Source: Natrinema sp046097095
GTDB taxonomy: Archaea > Halobacteriota > Halobacteria > Halobacteriales > Natrialbaceae
Reading direction: 5' to 3'
Length of the DNA stretch: 64,000 nucleotides
Assembly: GCF_046097095.1 (NCBI RefSeq)
Contig: NZ_CP175699.1
Span: forward strand, 372,001-436,000
The notes under the pieces are model-generated. The model was not told the origin of the DNA. It did not search any database and saw only the letters and a program-made list of their open reading frames with translations. Position numbers and translations under genes: made by a program. The first letter of the stretch is position 1. Each line of letters begins with the position of its first letter. This document shows positions 51,245-59,479 of the stretch, piece after piece.

Positions 51245-52723
51245 TCATTTTGACCGGTTCTTGTCGGGGGATTCACCCGTCCAATCGCTTATCGTCTGTT
51301 GGTTAGGTCCAGTCTCCGTTGACGTATCGACAGCGGGGTTCTCGCGGTATCTCTCAAGGCCAGCCTCCGCCCAGTCAACAGGCGATTGGTGGAGATTTCG
51401 AGTTGTGTAGTCAGCACCGGCTTTGACATCTTGAGCGGCACGCTTTCCGCTCTTTTTCCCTTGAGATCCTATCTTCTTACTCGTCTTGACAGTCTCTTCT
51501 GAGAAGACTGTTGTAGCTGTACTTCCAGCTACACTCTTTGCCTGGCCCGCTGCAGACCCAGCCCTACTGACGGCGCTGCTTCCGATTCCGCCAGTTTTCT
51601 GATCAGCATAACTTAGCCCCTTCGACGTCCCATGCCTCGCCTGCTCTATCAGGGCGGTACGAGTTGACTTTCCTCCCGACCGGTTCGCCGACGAACCCTG
51701 TGAACCCGATTTACTTTTAGCACCCTGACGACCGGACATCCGCCGTGGTGACAGCCCGGCCATCGTCGCTGATTTGATGCCAACGAGCGCGGGAGCAACG
51801 AGCCCGATTAGCCAGAAAAGGTACGCCTCGAGGACTCCCCCAAATCCGGGGTCGCCAGCTTGCTGGCTCTGGGCAGCGGTCGCACCTTGCCCGGCCATGT
51901 CCGCATACGCACCAGCCGCTGCAGCCCCGGTCTGTAGGAGACCCGCCATCACGATGCCCGCCAACAACATGTAAGCGGTCGCCCGAAGGGCGGTTTTCGC
52001 GATCTCCGACGTGTAGCGGAGTGGTCCGAAGTCCAGAAAGAGCATCGCCCCGAGGACTGGTAGGAGGATGAACGTCGCGTTGAACAAAAATTCCCGTAGA
52101 ACAAAGACGCCCAGTGCAAGGAGGATGCCCGCCACGGACACCATACTCAGGATAAGCGCACCGATGACCATGCCAGCACTCGACGCCGCAGCCCCATCGA
52201 GACTGGATTTCAGGACCTCTGGTCCGAACGCAGCACCGTAGTTCGCGGTGAAGATATGACGGATGAGTGCGTTCGTCAGTAGGAGTCCGAAATGCATGAT
52301 CTGGCGGGCGACAGCGACGAAAATGATCACCTTCAGTGCCTTCCAGGCGAGCATGAAATTCGTCACTTCGAGCTGATCGGCGAACGGTTTTGTCGCGATC
52401 CCCGCCATGAACATGATTACGAGCAGTTGTGGGAAGATATCGAGGTTGTGCTGGAAAGCTGCCTGCATCGTGGGGTCCGAGTAGGGACTGTCGAAGATGA
52501 TGAACGTCCGCATCCCGTTAGCGATGAGTTCGCTGATGAAGCCCAGAACCCCAGTCAGGATGTAGGTGAAGAAGTTCGCGATCCAGTCAGAGAAGATGGC
52601 GAGCTGAATTACCGTGGCGTCAGTTGGCAGCGTCGCGATGCTACCTCGGATAGACGCCAGAGTTTCGGGACCGATGCTCTGGTGGACGATCTCGAACGGG
52701 GTGTGGAATCTTGATCCGGTCAT
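51245..52723 (-). CDS. VirB6/TrbL-like polytopic conjugation protein
   Basis: 492 aa. N-terminal ~70 residues amphipathic, then ~6-7 TM segments (~33-58, 95-112, 133-155, 178-205, 210-230, 245-262, 295-315) separated by a periplasmic-side Gly/Ala/Gln loop, followed by a ~170-residue Ser/Gly/Lys-rich cytosolic tail. This is the plan of VirB6/TrbL channel proteins. Position between the pilin side and the ATPases agrees. Confidence 0.75.
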   Translation of the reverse strand: MTGSRFHTPFEIVHQSIGPETLASIRGSIATLPTDATVIQLAIFSDWIANFFTYILTGVLGFISELIANGMRTFIIFDSPYSDPTMQAAFQHNLDIFPQLLVIMFMAGIATKPFADQLEVTNFMLAWKALKVIIFVAVARQIMHFGLLLTNALIRHIFTANYGAAFGPEVLKSSLDGAAASSAGMVIGALILSMVSVAGILLALGVFVLREFLFNATFILLPVLGAMLFLDFGPLRYTSEIAKTALRATAYMLLAGIVMAGLLQTGAAAAGAYADMAGQGATAAQSQQAGDPGFGGVLEAYLFWLIGLVAPALVGIKSATMAGLSPRRMSGRQGAKSKSGSQGSSANRSGGKSTRTALIEQARHGTSKGLSYADQKTGGIGSSAVSRAGSAAGQAKSVAGSTATTVFSEETVKTSKKIGSQGKKSGKRAAQDVKAGADYTTRNLHQSPVDWAEAGLERYRENPAVDTSTETGPNQQTISDWTGESPDKNRSK

Positions 52724-52800
52724 TGGTTGTTCCGAGTTCGGTATTGTGAGTTTGTTGCGTGAGCGTCAGTGTCGAATCCCAGGTGCGTACAACTCAGGTA

Positions 52801-54639
52801 CTACCCTGTTTCTCGCCGCATGTACGCGAACGGCGCAAAGAAGATCAGGAATGCTGCTACCGAGACGAGCGCACCTGCGAGGCTGGTTAGTAGCTGGTAG
52901 ATGTTGAAGGGGTCCTGCTGAAACGCGATCCGCGTCTGTGCGGTGCTATAGTAGACGCTCTCTGAGACGTTGGTCGCCCCCGTGAACGAAGCCGTAACGT
53001 AGAGATCACGCCGCTCGACGACGACTGTCCCGTCGGCGTTCGTCGTTACTCGCCCCTGGGCGGCCCCCCTGAGCCAGAGTGTCCGATCCGACAGTGGTTG
53101 GCCAGTGGCGGCGTCGGTGAGCTGAATCGTAGCGTGTGTCTCGTTGAGGACCGTCGTCGAGAGGCTTGCATTCCGCTCGCGAACGGTTCGTGTCGTCAAC
53201 GGAATTGATTCGTTGTGAATGTCGCTGACCTCCGCAATCGGCTGGTCCACGTTCGTAATGACAATCGTCGTATAGCCACGCGGTGGCACCGAAGCGAGAT
53301 TCACACGTTGGTCAAGTGGACGCGTGTTGCTGGATATATTGAATCCGGAGAGTCGACCAATCTCCGGAGCAGAGATAACGCTCGTGTTCTGCGTCCATTG
53401 GAGCGTCGGCTGACGGCTGCGAGCGGTGAGCCCCTGCTCGAGAACGTTCGGGAACGGGACGGTGCGCTGTCGTTCAGTTGTGGCCGCGAGGTGCCGTGCA
53501 AGCGTCTGGTTGAGCTGAGTTGTGTTACTCGGTGGGGACGAGAGGGTGGTGTTCGACGTCGTGAGAAGCCGTCGACCGCGAGATGCATTCGTGTACTGGC
53601 GCTGCGAATAGACGCCCCAGATGTTCTGAACGCGTCCAGCCGAGCCCTTAAACCGAGCATAGCTCCAGAGTCGGCGGTCAGAGAGCGTCTGTGGGCCTTC
53701 AAATCGAAGAACGATTCGGTCGATTCCCTCCTCAGAACGGATGATCGTCTGCGTGACGTTGAGGTCCTGATTCGTGGTGACGGCCACAGGCATGCTGTCT
53801 CGAACCGTGTGCGAGAGGGTGAGCGTTTCATCGGTCGTCGTATTCGACAGTTGCCAACCACCCCCGTCGCGGATGTAGGTATTCGTCGAGACAGCAACAG
53901 TCGAGTTGATTGTTGCATGGACCTGCAGTGTCGTCGGCTCGGTTGCTATCGCCCCGTCATACTCGAGTTGACGCGGCGACGTTGAATCACTCTCCCAGGT
54001 CTGATTGCCAATTCGGACGGTCCGGTTGACCTGCTGCTCGAGGAGATTGTAAGAGAGACAGTTCTTGGTGTCGCCGGCAACGGTACACGTCTGGTTTGGA
54101 GAGGGCAGCGAGTAATCGAGCTGCGTCAGCACCGTCCCATTCCGGGGAATTAGCAGTCGGTCACTGTTGTTTGCAGAGTGACTGTCCTCTTCGGTACCGA
54201 TGCCAGTACGCACTCCTTCAGTTGTCCCAAGGATCGTGATATGTGCGTTTTTGACGAGGGTTCCATTCGAGCGCTGTGAGTCGGGCAGCCAGAGACTCGT
54301 CGAGTCGTTGCGCTGAATCGAGTTCAACTGGGCGAGACGATACTCGCTGAGTGTCTGCTGGTTCGGTCCAACGCGATAGGGAGGCTGTGTTGTTGCGTAT
54401 GAGAAATCGCGCATCCGACTGATGTTTGCCATAGAGATGCTCTCCGAATGGACGACATCGTCAAGGGTAGAGAGTACGAACGGGGGAAGCGTTCCAGCGT
54501 CTGGATCGCGATCGTCGGAGATGAACGCACGCGTTCCGTTGTTTGGCGCGGTACCAGTCGGTGTTGTGACCGCACTCACGACGGGGAGCACGAGGAGGAC
54601 AACAACCACCAGACCGAGTAGGGAACGACTGTCCATCAT
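52801..54639 (-). CDS. secreted, C-terminally anchored conjugation protein
   Basis: 612 aa. N-terminal Sec signal (LLGLVVVVLLVLPVVSAV), a ~550-residue extracellular part rich in Asn/Thr/Ser with many N-x-(S/T) sequons, and a C-terminal TM (YQLLTSLAGALVSVAAFLIF) plus short basic tail. One Cys pair (TCTVAGDTKNC). Likely the external part of the mating apparatus or an adhesin. No family name. The gap to the pilin-like gene is ~60 nt. Confidence 0.65.
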   Translation of the reverse strand: MMDSRSLLGLVVVVLLVLPVVSAVTTPTGTAPNNGTRAFISDDRDPDAGTLPPFVLSTLDDVVHSESISMANISRMRDFSYATTQPPYRVGPNQQTLSEYRLAQLNSIQRNDSTSLWLPDSQRSNGTLVKNAHITILGTTEGVRTGIGTEEDSHSANNSDRLLIPRNGTVLTQLDYSLPSPNQTCTVAGDTKNCLSYNLLEQQVNRTVRIGNQTWESDSTSPRQLEYDGAIATEPTTLQVHATINSTVAVSTNTYIRDGGGWQLSNTTTDETLTLSHTVRDSMPVAVTTNQDLNVTQTIIRSEEGIDRIVLRFEGPQTLSDRRLWSYARFKGSAGRVQNIWGVYSQRQYTNASRGRRLLTTSNTTLSSPPSNTTQLNQTLARHLAATTERQRTVPFPNVLEQGLTARSRQPTLQWTQNTSVISAPEIGRLSGFNISSNTRPLDQRVNLASVPPRGYTTIVITNVDQPIAEVSDIHNESIPLTTRTVRERNASLSTTVLNETHATIQLTDAATGQPLSDRTLWLRGAAQGRVTTNADGTVVVERRDLYVTASFTGATNVSESVYYSTAQTRIAFQQDPFNIYQLLTSLAGALVSVAAFLIFFAPFAYMRRETG

Positions 54640-54700
54640 AGGTCAGAGTGATGGGGTGGATGGAGCAAGAGTCTGCTTTCGACCCACCCGAGTACACTGC

Positions 54701-55036
54701 TCACGGAAGGACTGGAACGATCATCCCCGGGGCGAGGTTCTCGAAGAGGGTGACAAACACGCTGTAGCTGACCGAGAGGACGATCATCCCGGCACCGCCC
54801 CACATGCCGCGCCAGCCCCATTGAGCACGGTCGGCACTACGTCTGGAAACGAACCAGGCAGCAGCACCGACGAGGAAAACGATTACACCGACCTGACCGA
54901 GGGTTGTGGCGACGAACTCCTCGATCTGTGTGAGCGAGTCATTTATTTCGCTTTGTTGGGCGGCAGCGACGCCTGTACTTACGGTGAACGCGAACAGGGC
55001 GACCAGGGATCGTGTGGCACCTTTGTGCTGGTGCAT
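54701..55036 (-). CDS. VirB2-like pilin or small membrane protein, first gene of the conjugation operon
   Basis: 111 aa. Signal peptide (LVALFAFTVSTGVAAAQQ), a short acidic helix, then two TM segments (GVIVFLVGAAAWFVS; GMIVLSVSYSVFVTLF) separated by a basic, Gly/Trp-rich loop. This is the VirB2/TrbC pilin layout (signal, TM, short cytosolic loop, TM). First in the operon behind a strong TATA box. Confidence 0.65.
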   Translation of the reverse strand: MHQHKGATRSLVALFAFTVSTGVAAAQQSEINDSLTQIEEFVATTLGQVGVIVFLVGAAAWFVSRRSADRAQWGWRGMWGGAGMIVLSVSYSVFVTLFENLAPGMIVPVLP

Positions 55037-55065
55037 GCTATATTCATATTAGCACCTACACTAAA

Positions 55066-55079
55066 AATCTTATATAGTA
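55066..55079 (-). promoter_or_regulatory. promoter of the conjugation operon
   Basis: Minus strand ACTATATAAGATTT at ~55066-55079, a strong haloarchaeal TATA box, ~30-40 bp before ATG 55036, with an AT-rich surround. No other clear promoter is seen inside the operon down to 39.5 kb. Confidence 0.55.
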
Positions 55080-55193
55080 CTATTTATGAATGTTTCTTAG
55101 ACAACGGATAACGGTTTCAATATACAGAAATCACAAGAGGACTGTATCAATAGCAACAACTCAAGCCTCGGCTGGATGGGCGACTCTGTACTA

Positions 55194-55420
55194 ATGAGCA
55201 AACAGACAAAAAGCGACAAGCGTTGAAAGGACCTCCACGACTACTATGACGAGGTCGCAGCGGATCCCTACTATAACAAAACACCTCAGTCGATTGGCGA
55301 GTGAACACGCCGAGGCAAGTTCAAGAAGTTGAAGCGCTACGATCTCGTCGACTACACGGGTCTAACTAGTGACCGCACCTATTGGGGATCGACGAGGAAG
55401 TCGAGCCATAGAAGACCAAG
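55194..55420 (+). pseudogene. winged-helix regulator with two in-frame TGA
   Basis: ATG 55194 gives MSKQTKSDKR, then TGA, KDLHDYYDEVAADPYYNKTP, SIGE, TGA, then KFKKLKRYDLVDYTGLTSD-R-T-Y-W, all in one frame. The parts agree with a small wHTH protein (two helices, then KLxRYxLVxYxGLTSDRTYW wing). Two nonsense codons (CGA-to-TGA is the simplest origin for the first) inactivate it. It sits divergent to the conjugation operon and may once have controlled it. Confidence 0.55.
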
Positions 55421-55579
55421 TTGCCAGCGATACAATCAGACAATGGATTCTATTTCCCTCTATAGATCCAATAGATCCGTATTGTATTAACCTAATCTTG
55501 TAACATGACCATTCACTATATAGCGATAATGTTATGGAATATTAAAATTTTAATAAACAGCTGTTTTATGTGGATTTGA

Positions 55580-56644
55580 ATGGTTAGAAAGGATTACAAT
55601 CCTGGACGCCGGACAGTTCTGAAATCATTAGGCGCTTCAGTCGGGGGGATAACGCTCGGCGTTGGCGCTAGCGGAGTTGGTAGTGCAGCATCGACTAGCA
55701 CACCATACAATTCGGTTTGGGACGAACCAGTAGACGTCGGTCAAAACCACAACTCGTGGGAAAGAGACGAGCGCAAGCCAGATATGTACATGAGCAGCTA
55801 CCAAGGCGTGGCAGAAATCGGCGTGAGTGTTCATCGAACACTTTCGTTTATAGGTGTCGAGTGCCTTGATAATCCATTCCGTTTGAATACAAGCCACTCC
55901 TATCTCTATGCGTTTAATTTCGCATCGTTTGGTGCTGGTCTGTGGCGTCAGTATCAGAATCTATACCAAGGTGAAGGTGGGACGATCACCGATCCGAAAA
56001 TCATCCCTTCGCTATTTAATGCTGATCACACGATGGAACTAGAAGTACAAAACACGAACCAAACGAATATGCTCAATGAGGATAACGCGAAATTCGCTGC
56101 GCTTGATGGTCTACTGGACCAGCACGTGGAGGATGTCGGAAGCGGGTCTGGGTGGTTATCTGCCACAAGTGCTGAAGACATTGAGTACGATCAGATAGAT
56201 GCGGTGAGTGACAAATTTGCACAGGGTGCAGGACTAGCTCTGGGAATTGGCGGCACGATCGCCAGTGGTGGGGCCGCAACCTTGTTAGGTGCGACCGGAG
56301 TTGGCCTTTCGGTGGCAAACATGATAGATAATATGAGTGACGAAAACCTCGGCATCAACGATGCTGACAACGGCCAACACTGGCGAATGAATTACAACGG
56401 ACGTGGCAGCATCCCGGCATACTTGGCAGGTGTTTACTTTACGCTGGAAGTTCCTCCAGGTGAAGGATTCACCCTAGAGGTGAGCGATGAGTATAGTATC
56501 TCCGAACCAGTTTATTCACAACAATCTGACGCTTCAGAAGCGGACGAGATGCTATCATCTCATGAAGATAATATTGCCCTTGTTGATATCAAGCCTAATT
56601 GGACAGAGAACGAGGATTACGTGAAAATGCCAGAGGTGATCTGA
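55580..56644 (+). CDS. Tat-exported protein with glycine-rich hydrophobic segment
   Basis: 354 aa. Tat signal PGRRTVLKSLGASVGGITLG, cleavage near GSAAS (~35-40). Mature part has ~170 residues with many aromatic residues, then a Gly/Ala-rich, weakly amphipathic segment (AQGAGLALGIGGTIASGGAA TLLGATGVG, ~205-240) that could insert in a membrane, then a beta-rich end. AT-rich upstream sequence contains a TATA-like TTTTAATAAAC about 28 bp before ATG, so probably leaderless. Codon use and GC differ from flanks. Unknown; pore-forming or halocin-like activity is only a guess. Confidence 0.65.
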   Translation: MVRKDYNPGRRTVLKSLGASVGGITLGVGASGVGSAASTSTPYNSVWDEPVDVGQNHNSWERDERKPDMYMSSYQGVAEIGVSVHRTLSFIGVECLDNPFRLNTSHSYLYAFNFASFGAGLWRQYQNLYQGEGGTITDPKIIPSLFNADHTMELEVQNTNQTNMLNEDNAKFAALDGLLDQHVEDVGSGSGWLSATSAEDIEYDQIDAVSDKFAQGAGLALGIGGTIASGGAATLLGATGVGLSVANMIDNMSDENLGINDADNGQHWRMNYNGRGSIPAYLAGVYFTLEVPPGEGFTLEVSDEYSISEPVYSQQSDASEADEMLSSHEDNIALVDIKPNWTENEDYVKMPEVI

Positions 56645-56766
56645 CGGCATAGGCGGTTACTTTCCGAGTGGAAGACCCACAATACGATCGCCCTTCAGAA
56701 GGGGATTCGGGGCACCGTCTAGTTAGCGCAGTTTGAGAAGCGAGCAGGTCGTAGAGTTGGGTTGGA

Positions 56767-57500
56767 ATGATGCTCGCAGACCTGCTCAGCGAGTGCTACG
56801 CGGAGGAATTTGATGAATGTTGGGAGCGTGAGCGGACGGCGGACGCCCGTCAGGGCGTTCGCCGTCCGGCTCCACGCAGCCAGTTGTTCACTTCGGGAGA
56901 CACAAGCGACTCTTCGCTCACTCGGCGTTGAACGCTCTCATCAAGCGATCTGGCACTGGGTACATTGGCTAGCTGACAGCGTACCGGACCCGCCGACGTC
57001 CACGAGAGCCACGCTCTCGTGCGGCCCATCAGAACGCAAAGCGTTCTGAGGACGGCGCAGCCGTCGCGGGTCGCGGTTGACGAAACCGCTGTCAGGATTA
57101 ACGGCGGCCGATCTTGGATGTACGCTGCAATAGACCTCGACACAAAGCTCATTCTCGACGTCGCGCTCTTTGGACGGCGAGGAACCGATCCAGCTGCTGC
57201 GTTTCTGCATGGACTCGCCCAGACACACGATCTCTCCGACACTGAGTTTCTGTCGATGGTGCTGGCTATCTGACTGCCCTCTCTCGAGTAGGATTGAGCG
57301 GTCACCTTGACTACGTCGATCGAACCCCCATCGAAAAATGGTTTCACACCCTCAAAATGCGGATCGACCGCTTCCACAACTCATCGGTTGGCAGTCGGGC
57401 CAGCGCCAGAGAATGTCTTGAACAGTTTGTTCACTACTATAACACACAGCGACCCCACCAGTCACTCAACAAACAACCGCCAGCGGAGGTACTAAACTAG
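56767..57500 (+). pseudogene. IS6-family transposase with several lesions
   Basis: Sense segments occur in alternating frames: MMLADLLSECYAEEFDECWE; then, after an extra G near 56845, PVRAFAVRLHAASCSLRETQ and VERSHQAIWHWVHWLADS; then a 56-bp hairpin insertion (56999-57054, flanked by GACG); then SRVAVDETAVRINGGRSWMY (first DDE Asp) to FLHGLAQTHDLSDTEF; then a lost base near 57250; then IEKWFHTLKMRIDRFHN (catalytic Glu) to LN stop. Compared with intact haloarchaeal IS6 (~210-225 aa) everything is present but three lesions block expression. Confidence 0.75.
56999..57054. repeat. 56-bp twin-hairpin insertion inside a transposase gene
   Basis: Contains CACGAGAGC-CAC-GCTCTCGTG (57001-57021) and CAGAACGC-AAA-GCGTTCTG (57030-57048). 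Flanked by GACG at 56995-56998, repeated at the insert's end (57051-57054). Removing 56 bp restores the transposase frame (DPPT then AQPSRVAVDET), which shows it was inserted after the IS arrived or was carried by it. Confidence 0.7.
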
Positions 57501-57539
57501 ACAGTGCCCCATACTTCCATCTTCGAGCGAGAGGTCGCC

Positions 57540-57999
57540 CTACTGAACACCACGCCGGCGAGGATCGTTCGGGTCACGGAGCAACTCGCCGACACGGACA
57601 GCTGTGTAGGCAAGAACGAACACAAGCGCCCGATCTCGAGCGGCTTTCAGCGCCGTATATCGTGCTCGCTGTTTGTCGATTAGGTCAGCATCCTCCGACA
57701 GTGTAGTGTACATCTCTATAGCGTCGCGGGCCCGTTCGTCGACGTGGCGGGTGATGGCGTGGCGCTGATCGGACGTCCAGGCCTGCTGGTCGCCGGGCTT
57801 TCGACCGTCATCTTCTAGAAGGGGTGCCATCGCGCTCGCCCGTTGCGCGTAGTGCGCCTCGAGGTAGCCCTCGTTGACACACCAGTCACACCACACAGGG
57901 ATATGGCAATAATAGGTTTGTACCGTGTTCTGCTTGAGTCCTCGATCACCAGCAAAATGACGGGCGTACTCCCGGAACACGCGTTCGTCATCAGATAAG
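57540..57999 (-). pseudogene. tyrosine recombinase (integrase) fragment
   Basis: Minus strand from the IS6 end near 58000 reads LSDDERVFREYARHFAGDRG and KQNTVQTYYCHIPVWCDWCV (SAM-like core-binding domain), then ARDRALVFVLAYTAVRVGEL with the first catalytic Arg. TAG 57540-57542 follows, and in frame after it GDLSLEDGSM, where IS6 copy 1 cuts. The rest of the catalytic domain (HxxR, Tyr) is missing; the N-terminus is replaced by IS6 copy 2. Probably the integrase of the element, destroyed from both sides. Confidence 0.7.
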
Positions 58000-58677
58000 T
58001 TAATTCCATACAAAGGCGAACGACCGAAGCCACTGATCTGCAGTTTCTGCATGAGCGTTGCTAAAGCAGTTTGAGAAGTATGAGATTCGACGTTTTATCT
58101 CACGAAAGATATGTTCGACACTGTTCCGATTTCCATGTCGTTCGTATCTGAAATAGAGGCCATGTCGTTGACAGGCGTAGTTCAGCGATTTATCTCCATT
58201 GACGAGAAACACCGCGTCATCGACGTCGTGTTTCTCGCGTAATTCCGTGAAGAACGTACTGGCTATGACCTTGGTTCTAGTCGGATCAATCTTTGTATGG
58301 GGTGATTTGTTTGACTCTGGATCGACAGCGGCGTACAGCCAATACTGGTCATCATTGAGCCGGATCACCGTCTCGTCAACCGCAACGTGATCCGGACTTC
58401 GACAGGAATCGGGCTGTAGATCTGCCTTGTGAACCCAACTATGAACCGTCGATTGAGCTCGTTCAACATCAAATATCTCGAGAAATCGAACAGTATTCGA
58501 AAGCGAGACCCCAGCAAGATGGAGCTGAATACTAAGCTTCATCAACAGTTGCGGTGTTGCTTCTCGCTCCACAAAATCCAAGTCGAACTGGCCGATACTA
58601 GAACCGAGGCGTGCATTTTCGGCATAAATCACTTTGAAAATGCCACGCTTCACTCCTTCAGCCTTATCTGAACAGCA
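57990..58677 (-). mobile_element. second IS6-type element (ends CAGATAAG)
   Basis: Ends share CAGATAAG in inverted orientation (57992-57999 and, inverted, CTTATCTG at ~58668-58675). It contains one transposase gene. It replaced the 5' part of the integrase. Size ~690 bp is short but normal for small haloarchaeal IS6-like elements. Confidence 0.55.
58000..58653 (-). CDS. IS6-type transposase, N- and C-terminally damaged
   Basis: 217 aa from GTG 58651-58653. FVEREATPQLLMKLSIQLHL, FDVERAQSTVHSWVHKADLQ, VAVDETVIRLNDDQYWLYAA (first Asp), DAVFLVNGDKSLNYACQRHG (the second Asp of the D-x-G motif replaced by Asn) and RHGNRNSVEHIFREIKRRIS (Glu). The expected ATG (ttATGcc) is one base out of frame and the end runs into TAA at the element border, so a normal start and last residues are lost. 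Likely inactive. Confidence 0.65.
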   Translation of the reverse strand: MKRGIFKVIYAENARLGSSIGQFDLDFVEREATPQLLMKLSIQLHLAGVSLSNTVRFLEIFDVERAQSTVHSWVHKADLQPDSCRSPDHVAVDETVIRLNDDQYWLYAAVDPESNKSPHTKIDPTRTKVIASTFFTELREKHDVDDAVFLVNGDKSLNYACQRHGLYFRYERHGNRNSVEHIFREIKRRISYFSNCFSNAHAETADQWLRSFAFVWN

Positions 58678-58696
58678 CCCTCTTGCCAGTGCTGAG

Positions 58697-58705
58697 TTTT
58701 ATATA
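58697..58705 (+). promoter_or_regulatory. TATA box of uspA-like gene
   Basis: TTTTATATA about 25-30 bp before ATG 58728, the spacing of a leaderless haloarchaeal transcript. Confidence 0.6.
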
Positions 58706-58727
58706 TTGTCCCGACTGTATAGCTACT

Positions 58728-59171
58728 ATGGAGGAAGTACTCGTCGTCCAGCTAGCGGATAGCCCGGACCAGCGACTGTTGCGTACAGCAAAAAACCATG
58801 TCGCCGGAACGGAAAACGAGATCCTGCTCTGCAGGATTGTCGATGAGAAGCAGTTCCAGAATAACCTACAACGGCAGGCGAAGTCAGATAGACAGGTCGA
58901 AAGTATCGACGAGATGGAGACGATCGCGACAACCGAGGCCAACGAAATCGCGAAAGACGCATTCGGCGACGACGTTCCGTACAAGGTAATGGGCGTTGTG
59001 GGGACGATCCCGGACGATGTCGTTCAGATCGCTGAAGAGGAGAACTGCGAGCACGTGTTCGTCAGCGGAAAGAAACGCTCTCCGGCTGGAAAAGCGGTTT
59101 TCGGTGATGTAGCGCAGTCGATTATCCTCCAGTTCGACGGGCCAGTTACCGTGACAACACAGTCGGTGTAA
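58728..59171 (+). CDS. universal stress protein (UspA family)
   Basis: 147 aa from ATG 58728 (MEEVLVVQLADSPDQRLL). Usp fold: first strand EEVLVV, central V-A-G-T-E-N-E-I-L-L-C strand, and the C-terminal ATP-type loop VFVSGKKRSPAGKAVFGDVA (G-x2-G-x9-G(S/T) variant) followed by GPVTVTTQSV. Complete and single. Right border of the disturbed region, so probably host chromosome. Confidence 0.85.
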   Translation: MEEVLVVQLADSPDQRLLRTAKNHVAGTENEILLCRIVDEKQFQNNLQRQAKSDRQVESIDEMETIATTEANEIAKDAFGDDVPYKVMGVVGTIPDDVVQIAEEENCEHVFVSGKKRSPAGKAVFGDVAQSIILQFDGPVTVTTQSV

Positions 59172-59479
59172 GACCGCCGACGGAGACTCCGTCGGCCGTC
59201 GGTACCCCTGCCCATCCGGGCGAGAGCAGCATCGAGGTGGCACGGATATACGATCGGTCTCTTCTTTTAAGGTAGTAACTGGGCAGCAGAGCGCCACTTG
59301 TCGTAACTCCCGAAAACGCTAGTCTCGGGTTGCTGTCCCATAGAACGGAACCAGACCTAGCTTTTTCGGCTTTCATCGAAGAGTAGACTCCGTTGGCACT
59401 CTCTGTATGAGTGATAGTATCTAAAGCCAGTCCGATATCCCTCCGAAATAGTTTAGACGTTTCAAACGAGTACTCAGGT
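59172..59479. other. intergenic before uxuA
   Basis: About 300 bp. The minus strand contains a long frame with a WDSNPR string, which I regard as spurious. A TATA-like element and palindrome for uxuA lie at the right end. Confidence 0.4.
59446..59469 (+). promoter_or_regulatory. promoter and palindrome before uxuA
   Basis: AAATAGTTTAGA (TATA-like, ~28 bp before ATG 59480) followed by CGTTT-C-AAACG (59458-59468). The palindrome lies at the expected transcription start and could be an operator. Confidence 0.4.

Larger units (their letters stand above)
56709..57510 (+). mobile_element. IS6-family insertion sequence (defective)
   Basis: About 800 bp bounded by inverted ends GGGGCACCGTCTAGTTAG (56709) and, inverted, CTAAACTAGACAGTGCCCC (to 57510), with two mismatches. 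No 8-bp target duplication is found at the edges (ggggattc versus atacttcc). The transposase inside is broken. The right end cuts the integrase fragment 57540-58000 right after its GDLSLEDGSM codons. Confidence 0.75.

Noticed and set aside
1468..57542. Pyrrolysine or global TAG recoding
   Set aside because: Normal genes here end in TAG, some lesions are TGA or indels, and no suppressor tRNA is in view; kept only as something to test.
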